Shown: positions 1 through 5,267 of the stretch, piece by piece
Numbering within the stretch: the stretch's first letter is position 1
Layout of the letters: each line of letters starts with the position of its first letter
Assembly: GCA_964353115.1 (NCBI GenBank)
Contig: CAYGUI010000079.1
Span: 1-5,267, forward strand
Direction: 5' to 3'
Length of the DNA: 5,267 nt
Source: CAYGUI01 sp964353115
GTDB taxonomy: Bacteria; Pseudomonadota; Gammaproteobacteria; JAGOUU01
The notes under the pieces: model-generated
Told to the model about the DNA's origin: nothing
The model's database searches: none
What the model saw: the letters and a program-made list of their open reading frames with translations, nothing else
Program-made: the position numbers and the translations under genes

Positions 1-183
1 AAAAACCCCCCGGCGCTGGCGCGTTTGGAGGGAAAAACCCCCCGGCGCTGGCGCGTTTGGAGGGAAAAACCCCCCGGCGCTGGCGCGTTTGGAGGGAAAA
101 ACCCCCCGGCGCTGGCGCGTTTGGAGGGAAAAACCCCCCGGCGCTGGCGCGTTTGGAGGGAAAAACCCCCCGGCGCTGGCGCG
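1..183. repeat. Perfect GC-rich tandem array, 32-bp period, 5.7 copies, open at left edge
   Basis: Units begin at 1, 33, 65, 97, 129 and 161. Each reads A5, C6, GGCGCTGGCGCG, T3, GGAGGG. The last copy breaks off at 183 after 23 bases. I checked the copies base by base and found no mismatch, which suggests recent expansion or active homogenisation. By count each unit is 22/32 G or C (69%), in sharp contrast to the AT-rich flanks. GGAGGG and C6 on either side of A5 can fold into a small hairpin at every unit junction. The unit contains no stop codon in any of the six frames, so apparent reading frames here are trivial. There are no spacers, so it is not a CRISPR. The window starts exactly at a unit boundary and the array probably continues leftwards. 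Function is unknown. Confidence 0.97.
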
Positions 184-186
184 CCG

Positions 187-206
187 ACCCCCTTTAATAA
201 GGGGGT
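187..206 (-). terminator. Stem-loop just downstream of lolC (possible 3'-end structure)
   Basis: ACCCCCTT (187-194) and AAGGGGGT (199-206) are exact reverse complements around a TAAT loop, giving an 8-bp stem with five G-C pairs. On the minus strand it lies 15 nt after the lolC stop codon. No run of T follows the stem on either strand, so it is not a canonical intrinsic terminator. It could protect the transcript 3' end, act with Rho, or be a REP-like repeat sitting between the gene and the 32-bp array. The palindrome is directly visible; the terminator role is inference. Confidence 0.4.
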
Positions 207-221
207 ATAAGAACGTAGCGG

Positions 222-1397
222 CTAAACCTCAGCAATCTTCTTATTACACGCATGCCATGCTGGATATAATGTTGCGAGAATAGCAAAAAATAAAGTAAAC
301 CCGACGATAACCCAAACTTCATGCCAGGAAAATTTTGTTGGCAAATAATCGACGATATATACCGCTTGATTAATTAAATTATGGCCAGATAATTTGCTGA
401 TTAATTTTATAAAATAATTAATATTATTAGTTAATAATAAGCCACTAATAATCCCCAAAATTATTCCAACAGTAGTCAATAAAATTCCTTGCATGGTAAA
501 AATACAAAAAATTACTTTTTTGCTAATTCCAAGCACGCGCAAAATGGCAATGTCAGAATATTTTTCAGTCACTATCATGATTAAAGTTGCCAATAAATTA
601 AACGCTGCAACTAAAATTATTATTCCAAGCATTAAAAATAAAATATTTTTAGTATATTGTAGCGATTCAAAATAACCAGCAAAATACTGCTGCCAAGTAG
701 TAACTAAGCCATAATCACCGATCTTTTCGTCTAAATAATTAGTCAAATTGGTCATGTTAAGTGGATTTTTGCTATAAATTGCATAAGTTGGATATTGTGA
801 TGATATGCCGAATTTTTTTGCAGTATTAGTACTTAGTAACGCAAGTTTTTCAGTTATAGTGTCGTTATTTTTAAAAATGCCACTAATTTTTATTTTTTCA
901 AATTTATTTTTATCGATAGCAAAGGTTAAACTATCGCCAATAGTTTTATTTAAATTTTCTGCAGCCTGACTGCTGATTATAATGCCGCTCCCACGAAGGC
1001 GGGAACCCAGCATTTCAAACCCTTTAATTTTCTCCTGCAAATACTTTTCTGGCAGGGCATTAGCGTATAACAACTGAATTTTGTTATTTTCTAAAACCAT
1101 CAACGGCTTTTGAATAAGCGGATATGATTCTAAGATATCAGGATTATTTTTTAAAATATTCTCAATATCCAAATCATTGTTATTTTCATAAAGTTCTACA
1201 GTGATATGCGGAATAGCACTTAATAATTTCTCTCGCACAGTAATGTCAAAGCCGTTTACCACTGACATAGTCGTGCTAAGTGCAGTAATGCCCAAAATTA
1301 TGCCGCAAATTGACATCAAGGCGATAAAATTTATAAAGCCATTTTTATGACGTGTAAAAATAAAGCGAGTGCTTAGTGTCTTAATTAATTCAAACAT
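222..1397 (-). CDS. lolC: LolC/LolE-family lipoprotein-releasing ABC transporter permease
   Basis: This is an inner-membrane permease of the LolCDE type, which (known of the family) extracts outer-membrane lipoproteins and passes them to the periplasmic carrier LolA using the LolD ATPase. The 391 residues match the family in length (E. coli LolC is 399) and topology. TM1 is at about 22-47, followed by the conserved MSVVNGFDITVREKLLSAIPH block. A periplasmic MacB-like domain spans about 50-250, then come TM2 (about 251-275), TM3 (about 295-322) and TM4 (about 360-380). EKYSDIAILRVLGISK (278-293) is the cytoplasmic coupling segment, and VDYLPTKFSW and LATLYPAWHA near the end are typical. The ATG start at 1397 lies 13 bp inside the preceding gene and has no clear Shine-Dalgarno, implying translational coupling. 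The tail ends at KKIAEV, slightly earlier than the usual ...ALRYE ending. Residues 130-137 come from a palindromic repeat. No lolD is seen. LolC versus LolE cannot be settled here. Confidence 0.9.
   Translation of the reverse strand: MFELIKTLSTRFIFTRHKNGFINFIALMSICGIILGITALSTTMSVVNGFDITVREKLLSAIPHITVELYENNNDLDIENILKNNPDILESYPLIQKPLMVLENNKIQLLYANALPEKYLQEKIKGFEMLGSRLRGSGIIISSQAAENLNKTIGDSLTFAIDKNKFEKIKISGIFKNNDTITEKLALLSTNTAKKFGISSQYPTYAIYSKNPLNMTNLTNYLDEKIGDYGLVTTWQQYFAGYFESLQYTKNILFLMLGIIILVAAFNLLATLIMIVTEKYSDIAILRVLGISKKVIFCIFTMQGILLTTVGIILGIISGLLLTNNINYFIKLISKLSGHNLINQAVYIVDYLPTKFSWHEVWVIVGFTLFFAILATLYPAWHACNKKIAEV
987..1010 (-). repeat. REP-like palindromic element inside lolC, read in frame as LGSRLRGS
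   Basis: Bases 987-1010 match the intergenic palindrome at 4406-4429 at 20 of 24 positions, including an exact 12-base core CGAAGGCGGGAA (994-1005). All four differences are transitions. Read on the lolC strand it encodes residues 130-137 of the periplasmic domain, just before the conserved G-IIIS---A--L---IGDSLTF segment. In the DNA the stem has one A/C mismatch (993/1000), but in the lolC mRNA this becomes a G-U wobble, so a hairpin with a CUUC loop is kept. The local GC richness stands out against the AT-rich gene. The similarity is seen directly; that it arose by insertion is inference. Confidence 0.7.
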
Positions 1398-2335
1398 GCA
1401 AATTCAGCAATTTTATTTTCTGTCCATTTAGGGTTATTATCTTTATCGATCATTTTAGCGCGTATTCCTTCATAAAAATCTGGCATCTGTAAAAACTGCG
1501 CAGCAACTTTGGTTTCTAATTCTATGCATTCTTTAAAGGATAAATTTTGCCCCATAGTGATTAATTTTTCAGTTACAGCAAGGCTGGTTGGAGATAAGTG
1601 TGATAATTTTTGTTTAAATTTTTTAATATCAATATTTTCGTATTGCTTAATATTATTTGGCAGATTTAAATCTTGGATATTTTCGACAGTATATTTAGTT
1701 AATAAATTATTTATATCTTGATCTGGATCGGTTGTTAGATTATCTATTATTTTTGCAAAGTCTTTTTTCTCGATAACATAATTAGTTAATCCGCAATATA
1801 ATGCTTCAATGGCATTTAATTTGCATCCTGATAATCCAATATAAAATCCCAAATTATTTTTAACGCGCGATAAAAAATAACTGGCCCCAGCATCAGGGAA
1901 AAAACCAATTGAAGTTTCAGGCATGGCCCAGCAAAGATCTGGTGCTGCAACACAAAATTGAGCATTGGTTGATAAGCCAACGCCGCCACCCATCGTAATG
2001 CCATGAGTTAAAGCAATAATTGGTTTTTTTGAGCTAAAAATATTTGTATCTAACTCATATTCTGAGCCAAAAAACATTTTGGAGGGATCATCATTATTTT
2101 TTATCGCTAGTTGATACAAATTTTTTAAGTCACCACCTGCACAAAATGCACGCGGATTGGTAGAATTTAGGACGATAATTTTTATATTATCATTGTCCTG
2201 CCAGGAATTTATTATGGTTTTTAAATCAAAAATCATTTGCGCGCTTAATGCGTTTAATGCATCTTGGCGATCAAGTGTGATGATACCAATATAATTTTTA
2301 ATTTCTATTTTTATGTTTTGATTATCCGAATTCAT
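1385..2335 (-). CDS. 3-hydroxyisobutyryl-CoA hydrolase / enoyl-CoA hydratase-isomerase family protein
   Basis: This is a crotonase-fold acyl-CoA enzyme whose closest resemblance is to 3-hydroxyisobutyryl-CoA hydrolase (HIBCH), the valine-degradation thioesterase that releases 3-hydroxyisobutyrate. In the 316-residue form starting at 2335, AFCAGGD (63-69) and HGITMGGGVGL (111-121) form the CoA/oxyanion-hole region. MPETSIGFFPDAG (138-150) supplies the family's catalytic Glu (140) and Asp (148), the Asp being characteristic of HIBCH-type enzymes. DFYEGIRAKMIDKDNNPKW near the C-terminus is the HIBCH tail signature. At 316 residues it is a little shorter than many relatives (about 340-380) because little follows that signature. 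An in-frame TTG at 2338 precedes the ATG at 2335. The ATG is preferred because a GAGG lies 7 nt upstream of it. The gene overlaps the argD end by 14 bp and the lolC start by 13 bp. A related hydratase specificity cannot be excluded. Confidence 0.88.
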   Translation of the reverse strand: MNSDNQNIKIEIKNYIGIITLDRQDALNALSAQMIFDLKTIINSWQDNDNIKIIVLNSTNPRAFCAGGDLKNLYQLAIKNNDDPSKMFFGSEYELDTNIFSSKKPIIALTHGITMGGGVGLSTNAQFCVAAPDLCWAMPETSIGFFPDAGASYFLSRVKNNLGFYIGLSGCKLNAIEALYCGLTNYVIEKKDFAKIIDNLTTDPDQDINNLLTKYTVENIQDLNLPNNIKQYENIDIKKFKQKLSHLSPTSLAVTEKLITMGQNLSFKECIELETKVAAQFLQMPDFYEGIRAKMIDKDNNPKWTENKIAEFACLN

Positions 2336-3491
2336 CAATAGACCTCGCTAAGGCATCAACTGCAAAATCAACTTGCTCTTTAGTTAAAATTAATGGTGGA
2401 ACAATGCGAATGGTATTTAATGCAGTTATATTAAATAAAATACCGTGTTTTAACCCGATCATTAAAATATCGCGGCACTCACGATTAAGTTCAACTCCTA
2501 TCATTAAACCTTTGCCGCGTATATCAACGACATTTGGTTTATTTGCCAATTTAGTTTTTAATTTTTCTAATAAATATTGACCAATTTCTTGGCTATGAGC
2601 TACTAAAGCGCTATCTTCAATTTCTCTTAATACAGTATTTCCCACATGGCAACAAAGTGGATTGCCACCAAAGGTTGAGCCGTGATTGCCAACTTTAAGT
2701 AAATCGCAGGCCTTTCCTGCAACAACACAAGCGCCAATTGGCACTCCGCCACCTAAAGATTTGGCGAGTGGCATAACATCTGGTTTAGCATCTTTATAAT
2801 GCTGCCAAGCAAACCATTCTCCAGTTCTTCCAATACCTGTTTGGACTTCATCAAGAATCATAAGCCAGTTATTTTCATCACAAATTTTGCGAATACCTGG
2901 TAAGTAATTATCGTTAGGGATTTTTATTCCGCCTTCCCCTTGAATTGGCTCGATCATAATAGCAACAATATTCGGATTATCTGATAATTCTTCAATAGAT
3001 TTTAAGTCATCGTATGGTACGCGTATAAAGCCAGGTAACAGTGGCTCAAATCCAGCCTGAACTTTTCTACTGCCGCTTGCGGTAATTGCTGCCATGGTGC
3101 GACCATGAAAGGCTTTATCGGCGACTATGATAGTTGGATTTTCTATGTTGTTATTATGCCCATACATTCTTGCTACTTTTATTGCGGTTTCAGTGGCTTC
3201 AGCTCCTGAATTACAAAAAAAGACTTGGTCCATTTGTGATACACGGGTAATTGTTTCGGCAAATTCTTGTTGCTGTGGAACTGTCAATACGTTTGAGGTA
3301 TGAATAACTTTTTTGGCTTGCTCGGTAATTGCTTGAATTATTTTAGGATGAGCATGACCAAGGCAAGAAACCGCTATGCCGGCAAATAAATCTAAGTACT
3401 TGTTTTTATTTTGATCATAAACCCATGCTCCTTCTCCATGCTCTATAGAAATTGGAAGCGGATTGTATGTTGGCATAATTTTGCTAGTCAT
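2322..3491 (-). CDS. argD: Acetylornithine aminotransferase (class III PLP aminotransferase)
   Basis: ArgD is a cytosolic PLP enzyme that transfers an amino group between N-acetylornithine and 2-oxoglutarate in arginine synthesis; in many bacteria it also serves as succinyldiaminopimelate aminotransferase in the lysine pathway. The 389 residues are full length for the bacterial AcOAT family. Visible landmarks are LDLFAGIAVSCLGHAHP (33-49), phosphate-binding NSGAEATETAIK (94-105), FHGRT (128-132), the EPIQGEGG segment (181-188) and LDEVQTGIGRTG (213-224) with the PLP-pyridine Asp214. Lys244 in LAKSLGGG is the Schiff-base lysine, and HGSTFGGNP (270-278) follows. The ATG at 3491 is preceded by GGAG at a long 11-nt spacing; a second ATG at codon 6 (MPTYNPLPI) is a possible start. 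It heads the minus-strand operon. No other arginine gene is present, so the precise substrate is inferred from sequence resemblance alone. Confidence 0.9.
   Translation of the reverse strand: MTSKIMPTYNPLPISIEHGEGAWVYDQNKNKYLDLFAGIAVSCLGHAHPKIIQAITEQAKKVIHTSNVLTVPQQQEFAETITRVSQMDQVFFCNSGAEATETAIKVARMYGHNNNIENPTIIVADKAFHGRTMAAITASGSRKVQAGFEPLLPGFIRVPYDDLKSIEELSDNPNIVAIMIEPIQGEGGIKIPNDNYLPGIRKICDENNWLMILDEVQTGIGRTGEWFAWQHYKDAKPDVMPLAKSLGGGVPIGACVVAGKACDLLKVGNHGSTFGGNPLCCHVGNTVLREIEDSALVAHSQEIGQYLLEKLKTKLANKPNVVDIRGKGLMIGVELNRECRDILMIGLKHGILFNITALNTIRIVPPLILTKEQVDFAVDALARSIDEFG
2343..2346 (-). promoter_or_regulatory. Ribosome binding site deciding the hydrolase start
   Basis: Minus-strand GAGG lies inside the last codons of argD, 7 nt before the ATG at 2335 but only 4 nt before the alternative TTG at 2338. 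This spacing favours the ATG and fits coupled translation from argD. Confidence 0.6.
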
Positions 3492-3502
3492 TTTTTTGTA
3501 AG

Positions 3503-3506
3503 CTCC
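3503..3506 (-). promoter_or_regulatory. Putative argD ribosome binding site
   Basis: Minus-strand GGAG sits 11 nt before the ATG at 3491, longer than ideal and separated by an A-rich run. It supports translation from this region but does not clearly favour the first ATG over the in-frame ATG five codons further on. Confidence 0.4.
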
Positions 3507-3526
3507 GTTTTGTTCCTAATTCCAAT

Positions 3527-3556
3527 ATCTTAGCAAATAAAGCTAGGTGGCATAAA
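3527..3556 (-). promoter_or_regulatory. Candidate extended -10 promoter for the argD operon
   Basis: On the minus strand TGCTAAGAT (3535-3527) is an extended -10 box (TG-N-TAAGAT). A weak -35-like TTTATG lies at 3556-3551, 18 bp upstream. Transcription would begin near 3519-3520, leaving a leader of about 28 nt that includes the GGAG. The region is AT-rich, so chance matches are likely. Confidence 0.35.
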
Positions 3557-3582
3557 AGAAATTAATTTAAGTTTTTAAGTTA

Positions 3583-3588
3583 TATACT
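3583..3588 (+). promoter_or_regulatory. Candidate -10 box for fliA
   Basis: TATACT is close to the sigma-70 -10 consensus and would place the start of transcription near 3595, about 40 nt before the ATG. No convincing -35 hexamer lies 16-18 bp upstream (only AT-rich AATTAA-like sequence). I saw no sigma-54 GG/GC pair and no sigma-28 GCCGATAA motif here. Confidence 0.3.
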
Positions 3589-3623
3589 CTAAAATTTATA
3601 TATAAGGAACATTTGAAGTTAAT

Positions 3624-3628
3624 AGGAG
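3624..3628 (+). promoter_or_regulatory. fliA ribosome binding site
   Basis: AGGAG lies 6 nt upstream of the ATG at 3635, a near-ideal Shine-Dalgarno arrangement that fixes the fliA start. It is the clearest ribosome binding site in the window. Confidence 0.8.
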
Positions 3629-3634
3629 TATTTT

Positions 3635-4342
3635 ATGGGACACGCCAATAATCTTAAAACGGATCTGACCAGATCATATGAAGAGCATCTAACAATTATA
3701 AAAAAAATAGCATATAGCGTGCGGCGCAAAGTCCCTGAGAATAGTCTGCAAATTGAGGATTTGGTACAGGCTGGGGTTATTGGTTTTTTAGAAGCTTATA
3801 AAAATTATGATGCAGATAAAGGTGCCAGCTTTAATACCTATGCAAATATTCGTATTCATGGCGCAATACTCGACGAAGTGCGACGAGTTGATTGGGCTCC
3901 GCGCTCAACATATAAATTATCACGCATGATTTCTGAGGCTAAAAAGAATCTGGCTGATAAAAATGGTCGTGAGCCTACTTTTGCTGAGCTTAGTAAATAT
4001 TTAAAAATATCACATGATGAGCTTGGAAAATTATTGCATACTTTAAATTCTTGCAAAATTTCGATTATTGAAGATATCTCTGCTATTGATGATTTTTTAG
4101 ATATTGATTTTAGTGGGGAAGAAACTTTAGATAAGCTGCAGCGCGAATCTTTTTTTAACGATTTATCAGTTGAGATCGGTGCTTTGCCAGAAATAGAGCG
4201 TAATATTGTTAATTGGTATTATACCGAAGATATTAATCTTCGTGAGATTGGTGAGCGTTTGGGGGTGAGTGAGTCGAGAATCTGCCAGATTAGAAAAAAG
4301 GCGATGAAAGATTTGCAGGTTAAAATGAAAAAGTGGCTGTAA
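3635..4342 (+). CDS. fliA: RNA polymerase sigma factor FliA (sigma-28 family)
   Basis: FliA is an alternative sigma factor that directs RNA polymerase to late flagellar and chemotaxis promoters in motile bacteria, normally held in check by the anti-sigma FlgM. The 235 residues match the usual length (E. coli 239). Region 2 spans about 15-90, with EDLVQAGVIGFLEAYKNYD (core binding) and GASFNTYANIRIHGAILDEV and RRVDWAPRS (-10 recognition and melting), the latter two strongly FliA-like. Region 3 is about 91-140, with GREPTFAELSKYLKI. Region 4 (about 178-230) holds the -35-binding helix-turn-helix LREIGERLGVSESRICQIRK. No key segment is missing, so it looks functional. In many gammaproteobacteria fliA follows flhF and fleN/flhG. 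Here it is alone, divergent from argD and convergent with sohB, so it may control something other than a full flagellum. That last point is inference. Confidence 0.93.
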   Translation: MGHANNLKTDLTRSYEEHLTIIKKIAYSVRRKVPENSLQIEDLVQAGVIGFLEAYKNYDADKGASFNTYANIRIHGAILDEVRRVDWAPRSTYKLSRMISEAKKNLADKNGREPTFAELSKYLKISHDELGKLLHTLNSCKISIIEDISAIDDFLDIDFSGEETLDKLQRESFFNDLSVEIGALPEIERNIVNWYYTEDINLREIGERLGVSESRICQIRKKAMKDLQVKMKKWL

Positions 4343-4360
4343 AAATTTTGTCAATTCATT

Positions 4361-4429
4361 CGTCATTGGCTGCGCCTGGCTTCGCGCTCCCGCGAATCTT
4401 ACGTCATTCCCGCGAAGGCGGGAATCCAG
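4361..4429. repeat. Composite REP-like palindromic element between convergent fliA and sohB
   Basis: Two palindromes sit in this GC-rich island. TTCGCG/CGCGAA (4381-4386 and 4391-4396, loop CTCC) is a 6-bp stem. ATTCCCGC/GCGGGAAT (4406-4413 and 4418-4425, loop GAAG) is a perfect 8-bp stem. CGTCATT occurs at 4361 and again at 4402, and TCCCGCGAA at 4388 and 4408, so the island looks like two related repeat units side by side. The CGTCATTCCCGC...GGGAATCCAG form is a common type of dispersed proteobacterial palindrome. Neither strand has a T-run after the stem, so it is at best a non-canonical bidirectional terminator for the two genes that end against it. The rest of 4343-4445 is AT-rich with nothing recognisable. 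Confidence 0.8.
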
Positions 4430-4445
4430 AAAATATAAATAAAAT

Positions 4446-5267
4446 TTACTTTGATAAAAAAGCTCTAAACTCTTCAAACACTGCAGAAGTTCCTTCTGCT
4501 AATTTTTGTGCCAGCTTTTGTTTTTTATCGCATTTAATTAAAAATACATTATTATTTTGACAAAGATTTAATAAATAATTATCAGAAGTTTCTAATTTAT
4601 CCACTAAATTTAGTTTTAATGCATCTTCAGCATACCAATGCTCACCAGTTGCAATCTTATCGATATCAACTTGTGGACGAAATTTGCTAATAAATTGCTT
4701 AAACAATACATGCATTTCCTCAAGCTCCTCTTGGAACTTACGACGACCTTCTTTAGTATTTTCACCAAACATCGTTACCGTACGTTTATATTCTCCCGCA
4801 GTAAACTGCTCAAACTCGACATCATGGTTTTTAAGCCAACGGTTAAAATTTGGTAACTGTGCAACAACGCCAATTGATCCAATAATGGCAAAAGGTGATG
4901 AAATAATTTTATTAGCAACGCATGCCATCATGTAGCCACCACTAGCAGCAACTTTATCAACGGCAATAGTTAAATTAATATTTCTTTCGCGTAAGCGTGC
5001 TAATTCGCAAGCAGCAAGACCATAAGCATGAGCCATGCCACCAGGACTTTCTAAGCGCAACAAGACTTCATCAGAATCTTTAGCTAATAATAAAATACTA
5101 TTTATTTTTTTCTTAAGCTCAGTAACAGCAGAAGCCTTAATATCGCCATCAAAATCAATAATAAAAATTCTTTTGTTATTGTTATTTTGATTTATATTAT
5201 TTTTGTTTTTTTTGTTAGCTTTTTCTTCTTTTTTTATTTTTTTAAGTTCTTCTTTGTCATCTAAATC
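4446..5267 (-). CDS. sohB: SohB-like S49-family inner-membrane peptidase, N-terminus beyond right edge
   Basis: This is a member of the SppA/SohB Ser-Lys peptidases, which act at the inner membrane with the catalytic domain facing the periplasm; E. coli SohB was found as a suppressor of degP loss. The frame is open from the right edge to the stop at 4446, giving 273 visible residues of an expected 340-350. Order: a Lys/Asn-rich stretch (visible residues 1-31), the domain start KRIFIIDFDGDIKASAVTEL (32-51), LRLESPGG (70-77), nucleophile Ser109 in VDKVAASGGYMMA (codon 4943-4941), SPFAIIGSIGVVAQLPNFNR, and general-base Lys161 in AGEYKRT (codon 4787-4785). GENTKEGRRKFQEEL and IATGEHWYAEDAL follow. 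These blocks match SohB better than SppA. Both catalytic residues are present. The membrane anchor and promoter lie outside the window. A TTG at 5063 is internal, not the start. It converges on fliA with the palindromic island between. Confidence 0.93.
   Translation of the reverse strand, partial: DLDDKEELKKIKKEEKANKKNKNNINQNNNNKRIFIIDFDGDIKASAVTELKKKINSILLLAKDSDEVLLRLESPGGMAHAYGLAACELARLRERNINLTIAVDKVAASGGYMMACVANKIISSPFAIIGSIGVVAQLPNFNRWLKNHDVEFEQFTAGEYKRTVTMFGENTKEGRRKFQEELEEMHVLFKQFISKFRPQVDIDKIATGEHWYAEDALKLNLVDKLETSDNYLLNLCQNNNVFLIKCDKKQKLAQKLAEGTSAVFEEFRAFLSK

Noticed and set aside
1..183. Possible CRISPR array
   Set aside because: Units are directly contiguous with no spacers between copies and no cas genes in view.
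25..283. Plus-strand open frames across the tandem array coding Pro/Arg/Gly-rich repeats
   Set aside because: The 32-bp unit has no stop in any frame, so open frames are automatic. There is no initiation context, and the frames end soon after leaving the array.
1816..2004. Minus-strand 62-codon frame inside the hydrolase gene
   Set aside because: It lies in another frame of a well-supported gene and has no recognisable features.
2336..2338. TTG as the start of the hydrolase gene
   Set aside because: The adjacent ATG at 2335 has the better 7-nt spacing from the GAGG motif; the TTG would be only 4 nt away.
3545..3570. Sigma-54-like GTGGCAT before fliA
   Set aside because: The matching downstream TTGC half is absent at the required spacing.
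4406..4425. Intrinsic terminator for fliA or sohB
   Set aside because: The stem is perfect but neither strand has a run of T directly after it, so it was recorded as a palindromic repeat with only possible terminator activity.
4166..4560. Short frames on both strands over the fliA end and the palindromic island (including an LDSRLRGND-like peptide)
   Set aside because: They overlap the ends of fliA and sohB in other frames and owe their openness to the palindrome; no ribosome binding site or family resemblance.
5061..5063. TTG as the start of a short 205-residue SohB
   Set aside because: The frame continues upstream to the window edge with clear SohB-like sequence (FIIDFDG...), so this codon is an internal Leu in VLLRLESPGG.

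Overview
The window comes from an AT-rich bacterial chromosome, most likely a gammaproteobacterium. The strongest clue is the 4446-5267 gene, whose product looks specifically like the gammaproteobacterial SohB protease. FliA- and LolC-type proteins fit the same group. The low GC, the lysine/asparagine-rich stretches and the scattered GC-rich palindromes recall host-associated lineages such as Legionellales relatives. That placement is inference from general resemblance, and no finer taxonomy can be supported from the sequence alone.

Layout, left to right. (1) 1-183 is a perfect GC-rich tandem array with a 32-bp period (5.7 copies visible, probably continuing off the left edge). It is followed by a perfect 8-bp stem-loop at 187-206. 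(2) 222-3491 is a minus-strand cluster read right to left: argD (acetylornithine/aminotransferase class III), a 3-hydroxyisobutyryl-CoA hydrolase/enoyl-CoA hydratase family gene, and a LolC/LolE-family lipoprotein-releasing permease. Each pair overlaps by about 13-14 bp, so the three are probably one translationally coupled operon. (3) 3492-3634 is a 143-bp divergent intergenic region with candidate promoters for argD and fliA and a good fliA ribosome binding site. (4) 3635-4342 (plus strand) is a complete flagellar-type sigma factor, FliA (sigma-28), with no flagellar gene beside it. (5) 4343-4445 separates the convergent fliA and sohB genes and carries a composite GC-rich palindromic element. 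(6) 4446-5267 (minus strand) is the C-terminal 273 residues of a SohB-like S49 peptidase whose start lies beyond the right edge.

The genes do not form an obvious single pathway. The overlapping trio joins amino-acid metabolism (argD, the hydrolase) to an envelope transporter subunit whose ATPase partner LolD is not in the window. I found no previously undescribed defence or mobile system. The most interesting signals are repeats: the flawless 32-bp array directly behind lolC, and a REP-like palindrome present both between fliA and sohB and, in degenerate form, inside the lolC coding sequence. There it supplies an in-frame LGSRLRGS peptide in the periplasmic domain, reminiscent of the palindromic elements known inside Rickettsia genes.
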